DNA from: Ramlibacter tataouinensis
GTDB taxonomy: Bacteria > Pseudomonadota > Gammaproteobacteria > Burkholderiales > Burkholderiaceae_C
Assembly (NCBI RefSeq): GCF_001580455.1
Contig: NZ_CP010951.1
Span: 744,001 to 808,000, forward strand
Length of the DNA: 64,000 bases
Reading direction: 5' to 3'
Positions within the stretch are counted from its first letter, which is position 1, and every line of letters starts with the position of its first letter. The notes beneath the pieces are model-generated. The model saw only the letters and a list, made by a program, of their open reading frames with translations, had not been told where the DNA came from and did not search any database. A program made the translations under genes and the position numbers. This document shows positions 50,615-58,579 of this stretch, piece by piece.

Positions 50615-51564
50615 CGCTGCCTTTCCATGAGCAGGTAGGTGTTGTAGGCGTTCATGCGGTTGGCCGCGCGGAACAGCGGCAGGTGCTCGAAGCGCGACCA
50701 GTCGGTGCGCGCATACGCCTCGTCGAACGGCTCCATCTCGCGCGCCGCGGCGCCCATGGATTCGCGCAGGAAGGCCAGGTAGTCGCGGGTGAGCTGCAGG
50801 TCCTCGCGCGCCGTCGACGACAGGGCGCCGTGGCCGGGCACCACCACCTTCGGCTCCATCTTCAGCAGCAGGTCGAGCGCGGCGATCCATTGGCGGCTGT
50901 CGGCTTGCCCGACGAAGGGGATGCGTCCGCGAAAAACGATGTCGCCCGAAAACAGCACGCCTTCGGACGGCAGCAGGACCACCGTGTCTTCCGGCGTGTG
51001 CGCCGGTCCGACCGGCTGCAGGATGAGCCGCTGGCCGCCGACGACCAGCTCGGTGCGCTCGTCGATCCACTGGTCGGGCACCACCAGTTCAGTGCGCTCG
51101 TCGATCCAGGGCGCCAGGTCCACCCGCGATGCCTTCAGGCGCGCCGCGGCGGTGTCGGAGTGGATGTACTCCAGCGCGCCGCGCTGCGCCAGGATGCGCG
51201 CCCCGCGCTTGCGGAACTCCTGCAGCCCGTAGATGTGGTCGGCGTGGTAGTGCGTCACCACCACATGGGTGACCGGCTGCGGCGTGATGCGGGCGATTTC
51301 ATCCAGCAGCTCGCGCGCGAGCTGCGGCGAGCCGAGCGCGTCGATTACCACCACGCCGGCCGGCGTCACGACGATGCCGGCATTCGAGATGAAATTGCGG
51401 TTGCCGGGACTGCCCAGCGCCGCCTCGCCCTGCACGAACCAGGCAGACGGCGACACCTGCTTGGGTTCGACCTTGCGGGGGCTGGGCTGCGCCACCGCGA
51501 CCCCTGCCAGCAGCAGTGCGCCCAGCGCAGCGGTGAAATGCCTCCGAGTCGCGCGCGCAGCCAT
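50611..51564 (-). CDS. SoxH-like metallo-beta-lactamase-fold hydrolase
   Basis: 317 residues with a Tat-like signal (RATRRHFTAALGALLLAGVAVAQ). The zinc motif THYHADH is followed by PAHTPEDTVV and VPGHGALSSTAREDL, the metallo-beta-lactamase ligand series. Genes of this type (SoxH and the quinoprotein relay hydrolases) are common beside sox genes, with no proven function. An odd feature is a 13-residue tandem duplication, WIDERTELVVPDQ then WIDERTELVVGGQ, between the first and second metal motifs. Despite this, the frame is intact. Confidence 0.8.
   Translation of the reverse strand: MAARATRRHFTAALGALLLAGVAVAQPSPRKVEPKQVSPSAWFVQGEAALGSPGNRNFISNAGIVVTPAGVVVIDALGSPQLARELLDEIARITPQPVTHVVVTHYHADHIYGLQEFRKRGARILAQRGALEYIHSDTAAARLKASRVDLAPWIDERTELVVPDQWIDERTELVVGGQRLILQPVGPAHTPEDTVVLLPSEGVLFSGDIVFRGRIPFVGQADSRQWIAALDLLLKMEPKVVVPGHGALSSTAREDLQLTRDYLAFLRESMGAAAREMEPFDEAYARTDWSRFEHLPLFRAANRMNAYNTYLLMERQR
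51044..51108 (-). repeat. 39-bp in-frame tandem duplication in the SoxH-like gene
   Basis: Two 26-bp blocks (51044-51069 and 51083-51108), 24 of 26 bases identical, are offset by 39 bp and encode a repeated WIDERTELVV. The high identity suggests a fairly recent duplication. Confidence 0.85.
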
Positions 51565-51619
51565 GGCCTAGCTCAGTGGATACGGGGGTTCAGGACCGAA
51601 GCGGCGCAACGGCCTTGCG

Positions 51620-51955
51620 CTACTTCAGATCGGATTCGATCGCGATCTGGGTGCACACCGCGCGGCACAGCGTCACGACCCGGTCGTTGATGATCCGATA
51701 GAAGATCTGCACGCCCTCGCGCCGCCGGCCGATCACGCCCGCCTGGTACAGCGTGTTCAGGTGCTGCGACATGTTGGGTTGGGTGGTGTCGACCTCTTCC
51801 AGCAACTGGGAGACGTTCTTCTCGCCGTTGCACAGGCAACTGATGATCTTCAGGCGCATGGGGGCGGACATCACCCGGAAGACCTCGGCCGCCATCTCGA
51901 ACACCTCGTCGGATTCGACGCTGCTGCTCTCTCTCGCTGACTGCCGCTTCACCAT
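51620..51955 (-). CDS. ArsR-family regulator, probable sulfur/persulfide sensor
   Basis: 111-residue winged-helix repressor. The recognition helix lies in TTQPNMSQHLNTLYQAGVIGRRREG, typical of ArsR. Cysteines stand at 40 and 42 (SCLCNGE) and at 97 and 101 (LCRAVC), positions that match the two-cysteine persulfide site of SqrR/BigR/YgaV-type regulators and of SoxR in sox clusters. Disulfide or tetrasulfide formation would release DNA. The ATG at 51955 is chosen; the longer frame is low-complexity. It lies upstream of the SoxH-like gene in the same direction. Confidence 0.85.
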   Translation of the reverse strand: MVKRQSARESSSVESDEVFEMAAEVFRVMSAPMRLKIISCLCNGEKNVSQLLEEVDTTQPNMSQHLNTLYQAGVIGRRREGVQIFYRIINDRVVTLCRAVCTQIAIESDLK

Positions 51956-51989
51956 GCCGGACCCTGGAAATCGCCCCTGCCCGTCCCTG

Positions 51990-52418
51990 TCAGGGCTTGA
52001 TGTACGCGTAGTGCTCGCGCGACTGCAGTTGGCCGATGCGCGCCACGCCGGAAGGCGTGAACTCCGCATCCATGGTGAACTGGTCCTTCTTGAGGTTGCG
52101 GTTGCGCAGCGTGATCTCGCAGATCTCGAAGCGCACGCCCTTCGCCTTGAGCGCGCTCACCAGCGAGGCATAGTCGATGTTCGGGTTCTTCTTGTCCTTG
52201 GCGCCTTCCATCAGGAAGTCGACGCCATTGGCATGCGTGACCACCACGATCTTGGTGTCCGGCGCCACGTCGAGGTGATTGCGGACATTGCGCAGGCCCT
52301 TGGTCGCCTGGGCTTCGGCATCATCGATGTGGTAGACCACCTTGTCCTGGGCGAACGCGCCAAAGGCGAGCAGCCACATGACGCCAAAGACGGCCAGCAA
52401 GCGTGTGATTCGGATCAA
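51990..52418 (-). CDS. Exported DsrE-family protein
   Basis: 142 residues with a signal peptide (LLAVFGVMWLLAFGAFA) and a DsrE/DsrF-like fold: VVYHIDDAEAQATKGLRNVRNHLD, TKIVVVTHANGVDFLMEGAKD, and ALKAKGVRFEICEITLRNR with the single conserved cysteine. Such proteins carry or sense sulfur. It is the first leftward gene of the sox region, 222 bp from the divergent YeeE/YedE gene, so the gap holds their promoters. Confidence 0.87.
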   Translation of the reverse strand: MIRITRLLAVFGVMWLLAFGAFAQDKVVYHIDDAEAQATKGLRNVRNHLDVAPDTKIVVVTHANGVDFLMEGAKDKKNPNIDYASLVSALKAKGVRFEICEITLRNRNLKKDQFTMDAEFTPSGVARIGQLQSREHYAYIKP

Positions 52419-52484
52419 GAAACTCTCCAGGAAAGCGGGCCGGGCCCACGGCGCCTACCTTAGCCCATCCGGGCACCGGGCCTG

Positions 52485-52535
52485 CTCAGGGTATATCACT
52501 AGTTGCTTTATTTTGGATGTATCAGCGCGGCACTC
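52485..52535. promoter_or_regulatory. AT-rich block between dsrE-like and yeeE-like genes
   Basis: The only AT-rich stretch in the 222-bp divergent gap (52419-52640). It contains TATATCA (52492-52498) and TGTATCA near 52518, and ACTAGT between them. It is a likely promoter and operator area for both directions, but no confident -35/-10 pair could be assigned. Confidence 0.4.
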
Positions 52536-52640
52536 TCCGCCCGGAAGGCCGAGGCCGAACGTGCGTCGAACGCTACACTCGGTGCCACATTGAACTGAAC
52601 CGCGCGGTGCGCGTTTCGCCTGACCACCCACGAATTCGAC

Positions 52641-53780
52641 ATGAGCGCTGAACTCGATCCGCGAAGCCTTTCCCAAGTTGTCGTCTGGGGCGGCCTCGCC
52701 ATCGGCCTCGCGCTCGGTGCGGTGGGCCAGGCCACCCGCTTTTGCGTGCGGGGCGCCATCTCCGATTGGGTGGTGTTCCGCGGCGCGGGCCGGCTGGTCG
52801 CCTGGCTGTTGGCCATTGGCGCCAGCGCGATCTGCGTGCAGGCCCTGTCCAGCGCCGGACTGCTCGATGCCGGCCGGACCATCTATTGGAGTGAGCGCTT
52901 CCCCTGGGTGTCCTACCTGGTCGGCGGCCTGCTGTTCGGCTACGGCATGGTGCTCGCCGGCGGTTGCCCGCAGCGCTGCCTGGTCAAGGCCGGCCAGGGC
53001 GACCTCAAGGCCGCCGTCACGCTGGTGCTGGTCGCCATCGTGGCCCTCATGACCTTGCGCGGGGCGCTGGCGCCCCTGCGCAGCGGCGTGCTGGACACGC
53101 TGGGCGCCACGCTGACCGGCCCCCAGGACCTGGGCGGCGTGATCGGCCGCGCGTTGTCGCTCTCGCCGGGCGTTCTGCGATGGACCTTCGCCTCGGCCCT
53201 GGCCGCTGCTGTGGCTGCGGTGGCCTGGCGCCTGCGCTCGCAGATCGACACCGGCCACTGGCTGGGGGGCATCGTGGTCGGCCTGCTCGTGGGCGCCGCC
53301 CTGTTCCTCACCGGCAGCATCGGCTTCCTGCCGGAGCACCCCGAGACGCTGGAGCCCGCCTGGCTGGGCACGCAATCGCGCCGCCCCGAGGCCCTCTCGT
53401 TCTCCGCGCCCATGGGCCACGTGCTGGACCTGCTCACGATGTGGTCCGACAAGGCGACCGTCGCCACCTTCGGGGTGACGCTGTCCCTCGGCGTGCTGTT
53501 GGGCGCCTTCGCCACCGCCCGCCTGCGCGGCGACTTCCGCATCGAATCGTTCCGGACCCCGCGCGAGCTCGGCGACCACGCCGCGGGCGCGGCACTCATG
53601 GGATTCGGCGGCATCACGGCCCTCGGCTGCTCGGTCGGCAACGGCGTCACCGGCCTGGCGATGCTGTCCTGCGGCGCCATGCTGGCCATCCTGGGCATAT
53701 CGGCCGGCGCCTGGGCTGCCATCGCGCGCCAGGTGCGCCAGTCCGACCGGCTGGCCAGCCCCGCCGCCGCGCAGGCCTGA
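52641..53780 (+). CDS. YeeE/YedE-family transporter, probable thiosulfate or sulfur-compound importer
   Basis: 379 residues with about nine hydrophobic segments. The conserved cysteine motifs of the family are present: TRFCVRGA, AGGCPQRCLVKAGQGDLKA and LGCSVGNGVTGLAMLSCG. In TsuA-type members such cysteines pass thiosulfate across the membrane. Its place at the head of the sox cluster and divergent from the DsrE gene supports sulfur-compound transport. It ends 3 bp from the convergent sigma-factor gene. Confidence 0.88.
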   Translation: MSAELDPRSLSQVVVWGGLAIGLALGAVGQATRFCVRGAISDWVVFRGAGRLVAWLLAIGASAICVQALSSAGLLDAGRTIYWSERFPWVSYLVGGLLFGYGMVLAGGCPQRCLVKAGQGDLKAAVTLVLVAIVALMTLRGALAPLRSGVLDTLGATLTGPQDLGGVIGRALSLSPGVLRWTFASALAAAVAAVAWRLRSQIDTGHWLGGIVVGLLVGAALFLTGSIGFLPEHPETLEPAWLGTQSRRPEALSFSAPMGHVLDLLTMWSDKATVATFGVTLSLGVLLGAFATARLRGDFRIESFRTPRELGDHAAGAALMGFGGITALGCSVGNGVTGLAMLSCGAMLAILGISAGAWAAIARQVRQSDRLASPAAAQA

Positions 53781-53783
53781 GCA

Positions 53784-54575
53784 CTACCAACTGACATCAA
53801 AGGCCTGCTGTCCCTGCAGGTTTTCGCGCAGGTGCAATAGCGCTCGCCGGTGAATTTGCGAGATTCGGCCTTTGCTCAGACACATGGCGTCGGCGATGTC
53901 GTCAAACGGCTGTTCCTGGAAGTAGTGGTCCTGCACCACCTTGCGCTCCTGCGGCGGTAGTGTGCGCACAAGGTCGACGATGCGCTGGCGCAACTGCTGA
54001 AGCTCGACGTCCCGGTAGAACGGCACAGCCTCCGATGCCTCCCCCGCCTGCAACATGCCAGTGCCGTCGAGCAACCACGCAAGCGCGAAGGCCAGGCCGG
54101 CGTCGGCCACGTACTGAAGCACCTGTTCCGCCGAGCGCTGGCCGGTCCTTTCCGCTGGAGCCGCGGGGGCCGCCGCCTTGATGACGACACGTCGTTGCTC
54201 CTCGATGCGTTGGCGCGCGGCAATTTGCTGCTGCTTCTCGGTCATGCGCTCGATACCGTCCACCAGTGAGCCGTGCATGCGGCGGGCCGCATAGGTCCTG
54301 AACTGAACGCCGAGCGACGGGTCGAATCGGTCCACGCATTCGATCAGGCCGACCGAGGCGAGCTGCAGGTAGTCGGCGAACTCGATTTCGTCATTCAGGC
54401 GCTTTCCGAAGTAGGAGGCAGCGACGACCTTAGCGTAGGGCATATGGATGTCCAGCAGCGCGCGCCGCGCAGCCTCGTCCGCGTCATCACGCCAGCGGCG
54501 CCACAACTGAGACTCGTGCGAGGAGCCGTCGGTCGGGTGAGGCACTTCCTGTGACAAGCCGGGAGTCGCGTTCAT
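53784..54575 (-). CDS. fliA: FliA-like flagellar sigma factor
   Basis: 263-residue sigma-70 family protein of the sigma-28 type. Region 2 is in FADYLQLASVGLIECVDRFDPSLGVQFRTYAARRMHGSLVDGIE. Region 4 is TLPPQERKVVQDHYFQEQPFDDIADAMCLSKGRISQIHRRAL. Between them an alanine-rich and then hydrophobic stretch (about 130-180) replaces a compact region 3, which is unusual. The gene starts 3 bp after fliP, so the sigma factor is made by the export-gene operon itself instead of from a separate locus. Confidence 0.85.
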   Translation of the reverse strand: MNATPGLSQEVPHPTDGSSHESQLWRRWRDDADEAARRALLDIHMPYAKVVAASYFGKRLNDEIEFADYLQLASVGLIECVDRFDPSLGVQFRTYAARRMHGSLVDGIERMTEKQQQIAARQRIEEQRRVVIKAAAPAAPAERTGQRSAEQVLQYVADAGLAFALAWLLDGTGMLQAGEASEAVPFYRDVELQQLRQRIVDLVRTLPPQERKVVQDHYFQEQPFDDIADAMCLSKGRISQIHRRALLHLRENLQGQQAFDVSW

Positions 54576-54578
54576 CGG

Positions 54579-55355
54579 CTAGTGGAACGAGCCCATCAAC
54601 GCCTTGAGCACGAGACTCCAACCGTCGACGAGGATGAACATCAGAATCTTCAGCGGCAAGGCGACCGTCGTCGGTGGCATCATCATCATGCCGAGCGCCA
54701 TTAACACGCTAGAGACTACGAGGTCGATCAACAGGAACGGTAGGAAGATCACGAAGCCGATCTGGAAGGCGGCCCGCAGCTCGGACAACATGAACGCCGG
54801 AATCAGCTGAACGTTGCTGATGTCGGCCATGCTCTCCGGGCGCCCGGACTTCGACACTTCGACCATCAGGGCAAGGTCCTGCTCGCGAGTCTGGCGCACC
54901 ATGAACTCGCGCAACGGGGCCGCCCCCTGCTCGTAAGCACCCTGCACACCCAGCCTGCCATCAATGAACGGCTGCACTGCGTCCTGGTTGAGCTGTTGCA
55001 AGACGGGCGACATGGTAAACAGCGTGAGGAACAGGGCCAGGCCGAGCAACACGGTGTTGGGCGGGGTCTCCGGCATGCCGATCGCGTGACGCAGCATGGA
55101 CAGCACGATGATGATGCGCAGGAAGGCCGTCATGCAAATCAGGAGTGCCGGAAGGATCGCCAGCACCGTGAGGCCGATGACGATGCGCACCGCCTGCGCC
55201 GTCTCTGGCGTCTCCTGTAAGGGCGCCGACGTCGCTGTCGCGCGCGGCGCGGGCGAGACTTTGGATGCAGCCCCCGCTGGAGCCTGTGCGGCGGAAGGCG
55301 GGACGAAGGCGAACGACATCGAGAGCCACAGCAGGATCAGGGCGATGCGATTCAT
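54579..55355 (-). CDS. fliP: Flagellar export apparatus protein FliP
   Basis: Core membrane component of the flagellar type III export gate. The 258-residue protein has a signal peptide (ALILLWLSMSFAFVPPSAAQA), then the FliP body: LLICMTAFLRIIIVLSMLRHAIGMPETPPNTVLLGLALFLT and IPAFMLSELRAAFQIGFVIFLPFLLIDLVVSSVLMALGMMMMPP. It is close to the family consensus, in contrast to the switch proteins. The ATG overlaps the fliO stop. fliQ and fliR do not follow, as they normally would. Confidence 0.95.
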   Translation of the reverse strand: MNRIALILLWLSMSFAFVPPSAAQAPAGAASKVSPAPRATATSAPLQETPETAQAVRIVIGLTVLAILPALLICMTAFLRIIIVLSMLRHAIGMPETPPNTVLLGLALFLTLFTMSPVLQQLNQDAVQPFIDGRLGVQGAYEQGAAPLREFMVRQTREQDLALMVEVSKSGRPESMADISNVQLIPAFMLSELRAAFQIGFVIFLPFLLIDLVVSSVLMALGMMMMPPTTVALPLKILMFILVDGWSLVLKALMGSFH

Positions 55356-55774
55356 GCGGCCGTGCCCTTCGGGGACTCCGTGTCCGCTGTCAATTCGTGC
55401 CGGGACACGACGGTGACTGCGTGGGGCGTGCAGGCAAGAAGCAGTTGCTCGCCCCGCCACTCCACGACATGCAACGTTGCGTGAGGCGTGAGCGAGGCGC
55501 TGCCCACCGGTTTCGGAGCCCCCTGGGCACTCCGCACGGTCAGCGGCGAGCGCCGCTTCAAAGCCACGAGGACACCCGCCACCGCCAGCAGCAGCAAGGC
55601 ACTCCATCCCCACGCGGCGGATACGGAGTCTTGTGCTGCGGGCTCACGCTTGAGCGGCAGTTGCGGAAACTGGGAGGCGATCGCATCCTGGGCACATACT
55701 GTGCCCGGGACCGCCGCCAGCAACGGCAGCGCGAAGCAGATCGCGTGCAGCAGGCGGCGCAGCATGCGATTCAC
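55352..55774 (-). CDS. fliO: Flagellar biosynthesis protein FliO
   Basis: Small membrane protein aiding FliP assembly. 140 residues, starting at a GTG that overlaps the fliN stop (GTGA); an ATG three codons later (55765) is an alternative. A signal-like N-terminus (LHAICFALPLLAAVPGTVCA) is followed by one hydrophobic helix (WSALLLLAVAGVLVAL) and a FliO-type soluble domain (LTPHATLHVVEWRGEQLLLACTPHAVTVV). Identification rests on this layout and on its place between fliN and fliP. Confidence 0.8.
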   Translation of the reverse strand: MNRMLRRLLHAICFALPLLAAVPGTVCAQDAIASQFPQLPLKREPAAQDSVSAAWGWSALLLLAVAGVLVALKRRSPLTVRSAQGAPKPVGSASLTPHATLHVVEWRGEQLLLACTPHAVTVVSRHELTADTESPKGTAA

Positions 55775-56133
55775 GCCTTCAGCGGAACCGGCAGCTCGCT
55801 GATGCGCACGGCGAAGCACCCGTCGACGGCCACCAGCTGTCCGCGCGCCACGACCTTGCCTTCGAGCACCAGGTCCACCGGCTGATCCACGGCACGGTCC
55901 AGCACGAGCACCTGGTGTTCCCTGGCGGCGAGCAACTCCCCCACCGTCACCTCGGTCTCGCCCACGCAGACCTGCAGCCGCGCCCGCACGGCATGCAGGG
56001 GATTCGCGCTGTCGATCACGGGGGCTGCGGCCGCGCGGTGCGCAGGCTCGCCATGCAGATCACCCAGGCTGATGATTTGCGCCGTGGGCGCGCCGGTAGC
56101 GCGCGCGGTCGTGGTGGCTTGCTCGGGGGTCAT
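55771..56133 (-). CDS. fliN: Flagellar switch protein FliN (SpoA domain)
   Basis: 120 residues. The SpoA domain covers about 50-118 (VRARLQVCVGETEVTVGELLAAREHQVLVLDRAVDQPVDLVLEGKVVARGQLVAVDGCFAVRISEL), typical of FliN, which forms the lower C ring with FliM. The first 45 residues are variable. It follows the FliM-like gene by 28 bp and overlaps fliO. Confidence 0.9.
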   Translation of the reverse strand: MTPEQATTTARATGAPTAQIISLGDLHGEPAHRAAAAPVIDSANPLHAVRARLQVCVGETEVTVGELLAAREHQVLVLDRAVDQPVDLVLEGKVVARGQLVAVDGCFAVRISELPVPLKA

Positions 56134-56161
56134 ACTGCCTTCTGTTCCAGGTTGGGTGAAT

Positions 56162-56965
56162 TCAATGAGGCTCAGCGGCGTGCGCCGGCGCGAGTTCGAT
56201 GGCTTTCAAGGAGCCTTGGCGGCCGAGGAAGCCGTTGCACAGCGGCGTTCCCCCGGTCATGGAAACCATCAGCGGGCGGTCCAAGGGATGCGGCAGCGGC
56301 AGGATGTCGCCTACGCGCAAGCCGGCCAGGCTGCCCAGGTCGAGGTCGCACCCGGTGATTTCCACGCACAGCGGAAGCGGGTGGGGTGCGATGGCCTGTT
56401 GCATCGGGACGAGGGCGGGCCTGTGGGTGGCACCCCGTTCGGCAGTTGGCAATGGCGCCGCGACCGCGCCGACGCACGCCGCTTCGAGCAGCAGGCGCCA
56501 CGACGCCTGTCCACCGAAGGTCACGACCACCGCGCCGGACCACGGCCGATGAAGGTGCGCATCGGGCGGCGATGCGTCCAGGGCATCCTGCTGGCGCAAG
56601 CCAGATCGCAGCCGGCCGAGCAGCTCGTCCCACGCGCGGCACGCGACCACGTCAGCGATCGTTTCTCGAGTGGCCGGTTCGCGTCCGAATAGCAGGCTAC
56701 GCACCCCCTGCTGCGGATGGCCAGCGGGCGCGATCCATGCGCCGCCATCGCCGTGCGAACCCAAAGGGAGCCACTGCGGTTCCTCCTCCACGTTCGACTC
56801 ATGCGCGGGCGCCGCCACCACCCGATCGCCCCCGCGGGTTTCGCACGCCCATTCTGCAGCCCATTGCGCCCAGGCCAGCCGCACGCGCCCGGCCACATCG
56901 TTCAGCTGCGAGTCCGTCCACCACATGAGCGGACGGCCCGCCGACTTGTCGTTGTTCAAGCGCAC
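56162..56965 (-). CDS. Divergent FliM/SctQ-like switch protein
   Basis: 267 residues. Only the C-terminal SpoA-like part is clear (about 195-262: LPLCVEITGCDLDLGSLAGLRVGDILPLPHPLDRPLMVSM). Canonical FliM has about 330 residues with an N-terminal CheY-binding EIDAL motif and a CheC-like middle domain; the N-terminal motif is absent and the middle is not recognisable. The N-terminus contains MWWTDSQLNDVAGRVRLAWAQWAAEWACE. It resembles SctQ-type proteins of non-flagellar systems in plan. It begins 1 bp after the flgE stop. Confidence 0.65.
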   Translation of the reverse strand: MRLNNDKSAGRPLMWWTDSQLNDVAGRVRLAWAQWAAEWACETRGGDRVVAAPAHESNVEEEPQWLPLGSHGDGGAWIAPAGHPQQGVRSLLFGREPATRETIADVVACRAWDELLGRLRSGLRQQDALDASPPDAHLHRPWSGAVVVTFGGQASWRLLLEAACVGAVAAPLPTAERGATHRPALVPMQQAIAPHPLPLCVEITGCDLDLGSLAGLRVGDILPLPHPLDRPLMVSMTGGTPLCNGFLGRQGSLKAIELAPAHAAEPH

Positions 56966-58150
56966 TTACTTGCTCTTCATCTGGAACAGTTCCTGGAGCA
57001 TCTCGTTCGCGGTTGAGATCACTTGAGACGACGCCTGGTAGCCGCGTTGCATGATCACGAGGTCGCTGAACTCCTGCGAGAGGTCGACGTTCGAAAGTTC
57101 GACCATGCCGGCACGGACCGAACCGAATCCGTTGGCGCCGGACACGCCCATATGCCAGGCCAGCGTGTTGGTCGCGTCGAACTGGTTGTTGCCGGCGGCT
57201 ACCACGGCGTCCAGGCTGTCGAAGCGGCCCAGCGCCAGTTGCGCGCCTTTCACGGTCTGGCCGTTCGAATACGCCATGACCAGCGTGCCGCTGCCGTCGA
57301 AGCTCACGCCCGTGAGCGCGCCCGGCACGAACCCGTCCTGGCTCGCAAAGGCGAGGGTCGACAGGTTGCCCGACGCGAAAGAGGTCACATCGGTGCTGAA
57401 GTCGAAGGTCAGCGGAAGGGCGGCCAGCCCGGTGGGCGTGTACGTGACGTTGACCTTGCTGTTCGCGGGATCGGGCCTGCCGCCGGAGAACTGGATGCTG
57501 CCGGACCCGACTGTCGTCGTGCCATCGAGCACCTGCACCGTCCAATGGCCCGGCGTGGTGGCTCCATCGTTGGTCAACTTGACGGTGAGCAGGTGTTCGC
57601 CGCCGACGCTGTCGATGACCTTCACAGCGCTGATCGTCTGCTCCGTCGCGGTGCTGGACAGGTTGCCGTTGAATTTCACCGTCGTCGTCGCCTTGCCTGC
57701 CAACGTCGACGCGCCGCTGAGCGTGATCTCCTGCAGTTGGCCGTTCTTGTCCATGCCCATCACCTTGCTGCCGTCCACCCGGTTGACCAGCACACCTTCG
57801 GTGTTGAAGCTGAACTGGCCCGCACGCGTGTAGTGCAGGTTGCCGTTGGCGTCCTTCACCGTGAACAGGCCCTGGCCGTCCACCGCGAGGTCCAGGCTAT
57901 TGCCCGTCTGCCTCAGCTCGCCCTGCTGGAAGTTCAGCACCGTGCCCGCGGTGTTGAGGCCGTAGCCCACCTGCATCATTCCCGAGGCCCCGGCCTGCGC
58001 CTGGTTGTTGCTGTAGAACATGTCGGCGAACTGCAGGTTGGAGCCCTTGAAGCCCGGGGTGTTCAGGTTGGCCGTGTTGTTGGCGATGACGCGAAGGCCC
58101 TGTGAGTAGCCCTGGAGGCCGGACATTCCGATGTAGATCGAGTTGAGCAC
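56966..58150 (-). CDS. flgE: Flagellar hook protein FlgE
   Basis: 394 residues with the flagellar rod/hook plan. N-terminal helix MLNSIYIGMSGLQGYSQGLRVIANNTANLNTPGFKGSN contains the ANNxANxNTPGFK motif. The middle is a beta domain, and the C-terminal helix VELSNVDLSQEFSDLVIMQRGYQASSQVISTANEMLQELFQM ends the protein. The length and the position after flgD support FlgE over the rod proteins FlgF and FlgG. It is assembled outside the cell through the export gate. Hook-specific function is inferred from context. Confidence 0.88.
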   Translation of the reverse strand: MLNSIYIGMSGLQGYSQGLRVIANNTANLNTPGFKGSNLQFADMFYSNNQAQAGASGMMQVGYGLNTAGTVLNFQQGELRQTGNSLDLAVDGQGLFTVKDANGNLHYTRAGQFSFNTEGVLVNRVDGSKVMGMDKNGQLQEITLSGASTLAGKATTTVKFNGNLSSTATEQTISAVKVIDSVGGEHLLTVKLTNDGATTPGHWTVQVLDGTTTVGSGSIQFSGGRPDPANSKVNVTYTPTGLAALPLTFDFSTDVTSFASGNLSTLAFASQDGFVPGALTGVSFDGSGTLVMAYSNGQTVKGAQLALGRFDSLDAVVAAGNNQFDATNTLAWHMGVSGANGFGSVRAGMVELSNVDLSQEFSDLVIMQRGYQASSQVISTANEMLQELFQMKSK

Positions 58151-58180
58151 TGGTTTCTCCTTGGGATTCTTGGCGCGCGA

Positions 58181-58579
58181 TCAGCGCACGGCGGTGATCT
58201 GGCTGAGGCTGACGTTGTCGATCGTGACGCCGCCGCTGGTCGTCACGGTCATCGAAGGAACGTCACCCGAGAGGGACAAGGCGGCGACCTGGCCGGTGAT
58301 CGGGCCGCCGGACGTTGCGATGTCGACGGTGCGGCCGATCAGGCCGACCGACTGCAGCGCAGCCTGGTTGGCGATCAAAGTGGACATCTTCTCGTTGAGC
58401 TGTTCGGTTTGCTCGAGTGACGTGAATTGCGCCATTTGCGCCATGAACTCCTGGTTGTCCATGGGCTTGAGCGGGTCCTGGTAGACCAACTGCGTGAGCA
58501 GCACTTTCAGGAAGTCCTCCATGCCCATGGGCTTGGCCTGCGTGGTCGCGGCGCCAGAGGAAATTGCGCTGATCGTCAT
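58181..58579 (-). CDS. flgD: Hook capping protein FlgD, short form
   Basis: 132 residues. The conserved N-terminal FlgD segment is clear (MGMEDFLKVLLTQLVYQDPLKPMDNQEFMAQMAQFTSLEQTEQLNEKMSTL). After about 90 residues the protein stops, lacking most of the Ig-like and tudor domains of full-length FlgD (about 220 residues). Such short forms occur in several bacteria. AAGGAG precedes the ATG, which overlaps the fliK stop (ATGA). Confidence 0.9.
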   Translation of the reverse strand: MTISAISSGAATTQAKPMGMEDFLKVLLTQLVYQDPLKPMDNQEFMAQMAQFTSLEQTEQLNEKMSTLIANQAALQSVGLIGRTVDIATSGGPITGQVAALSLSGDVPSMTVTTSGGVTIDNVSLSQITAVR

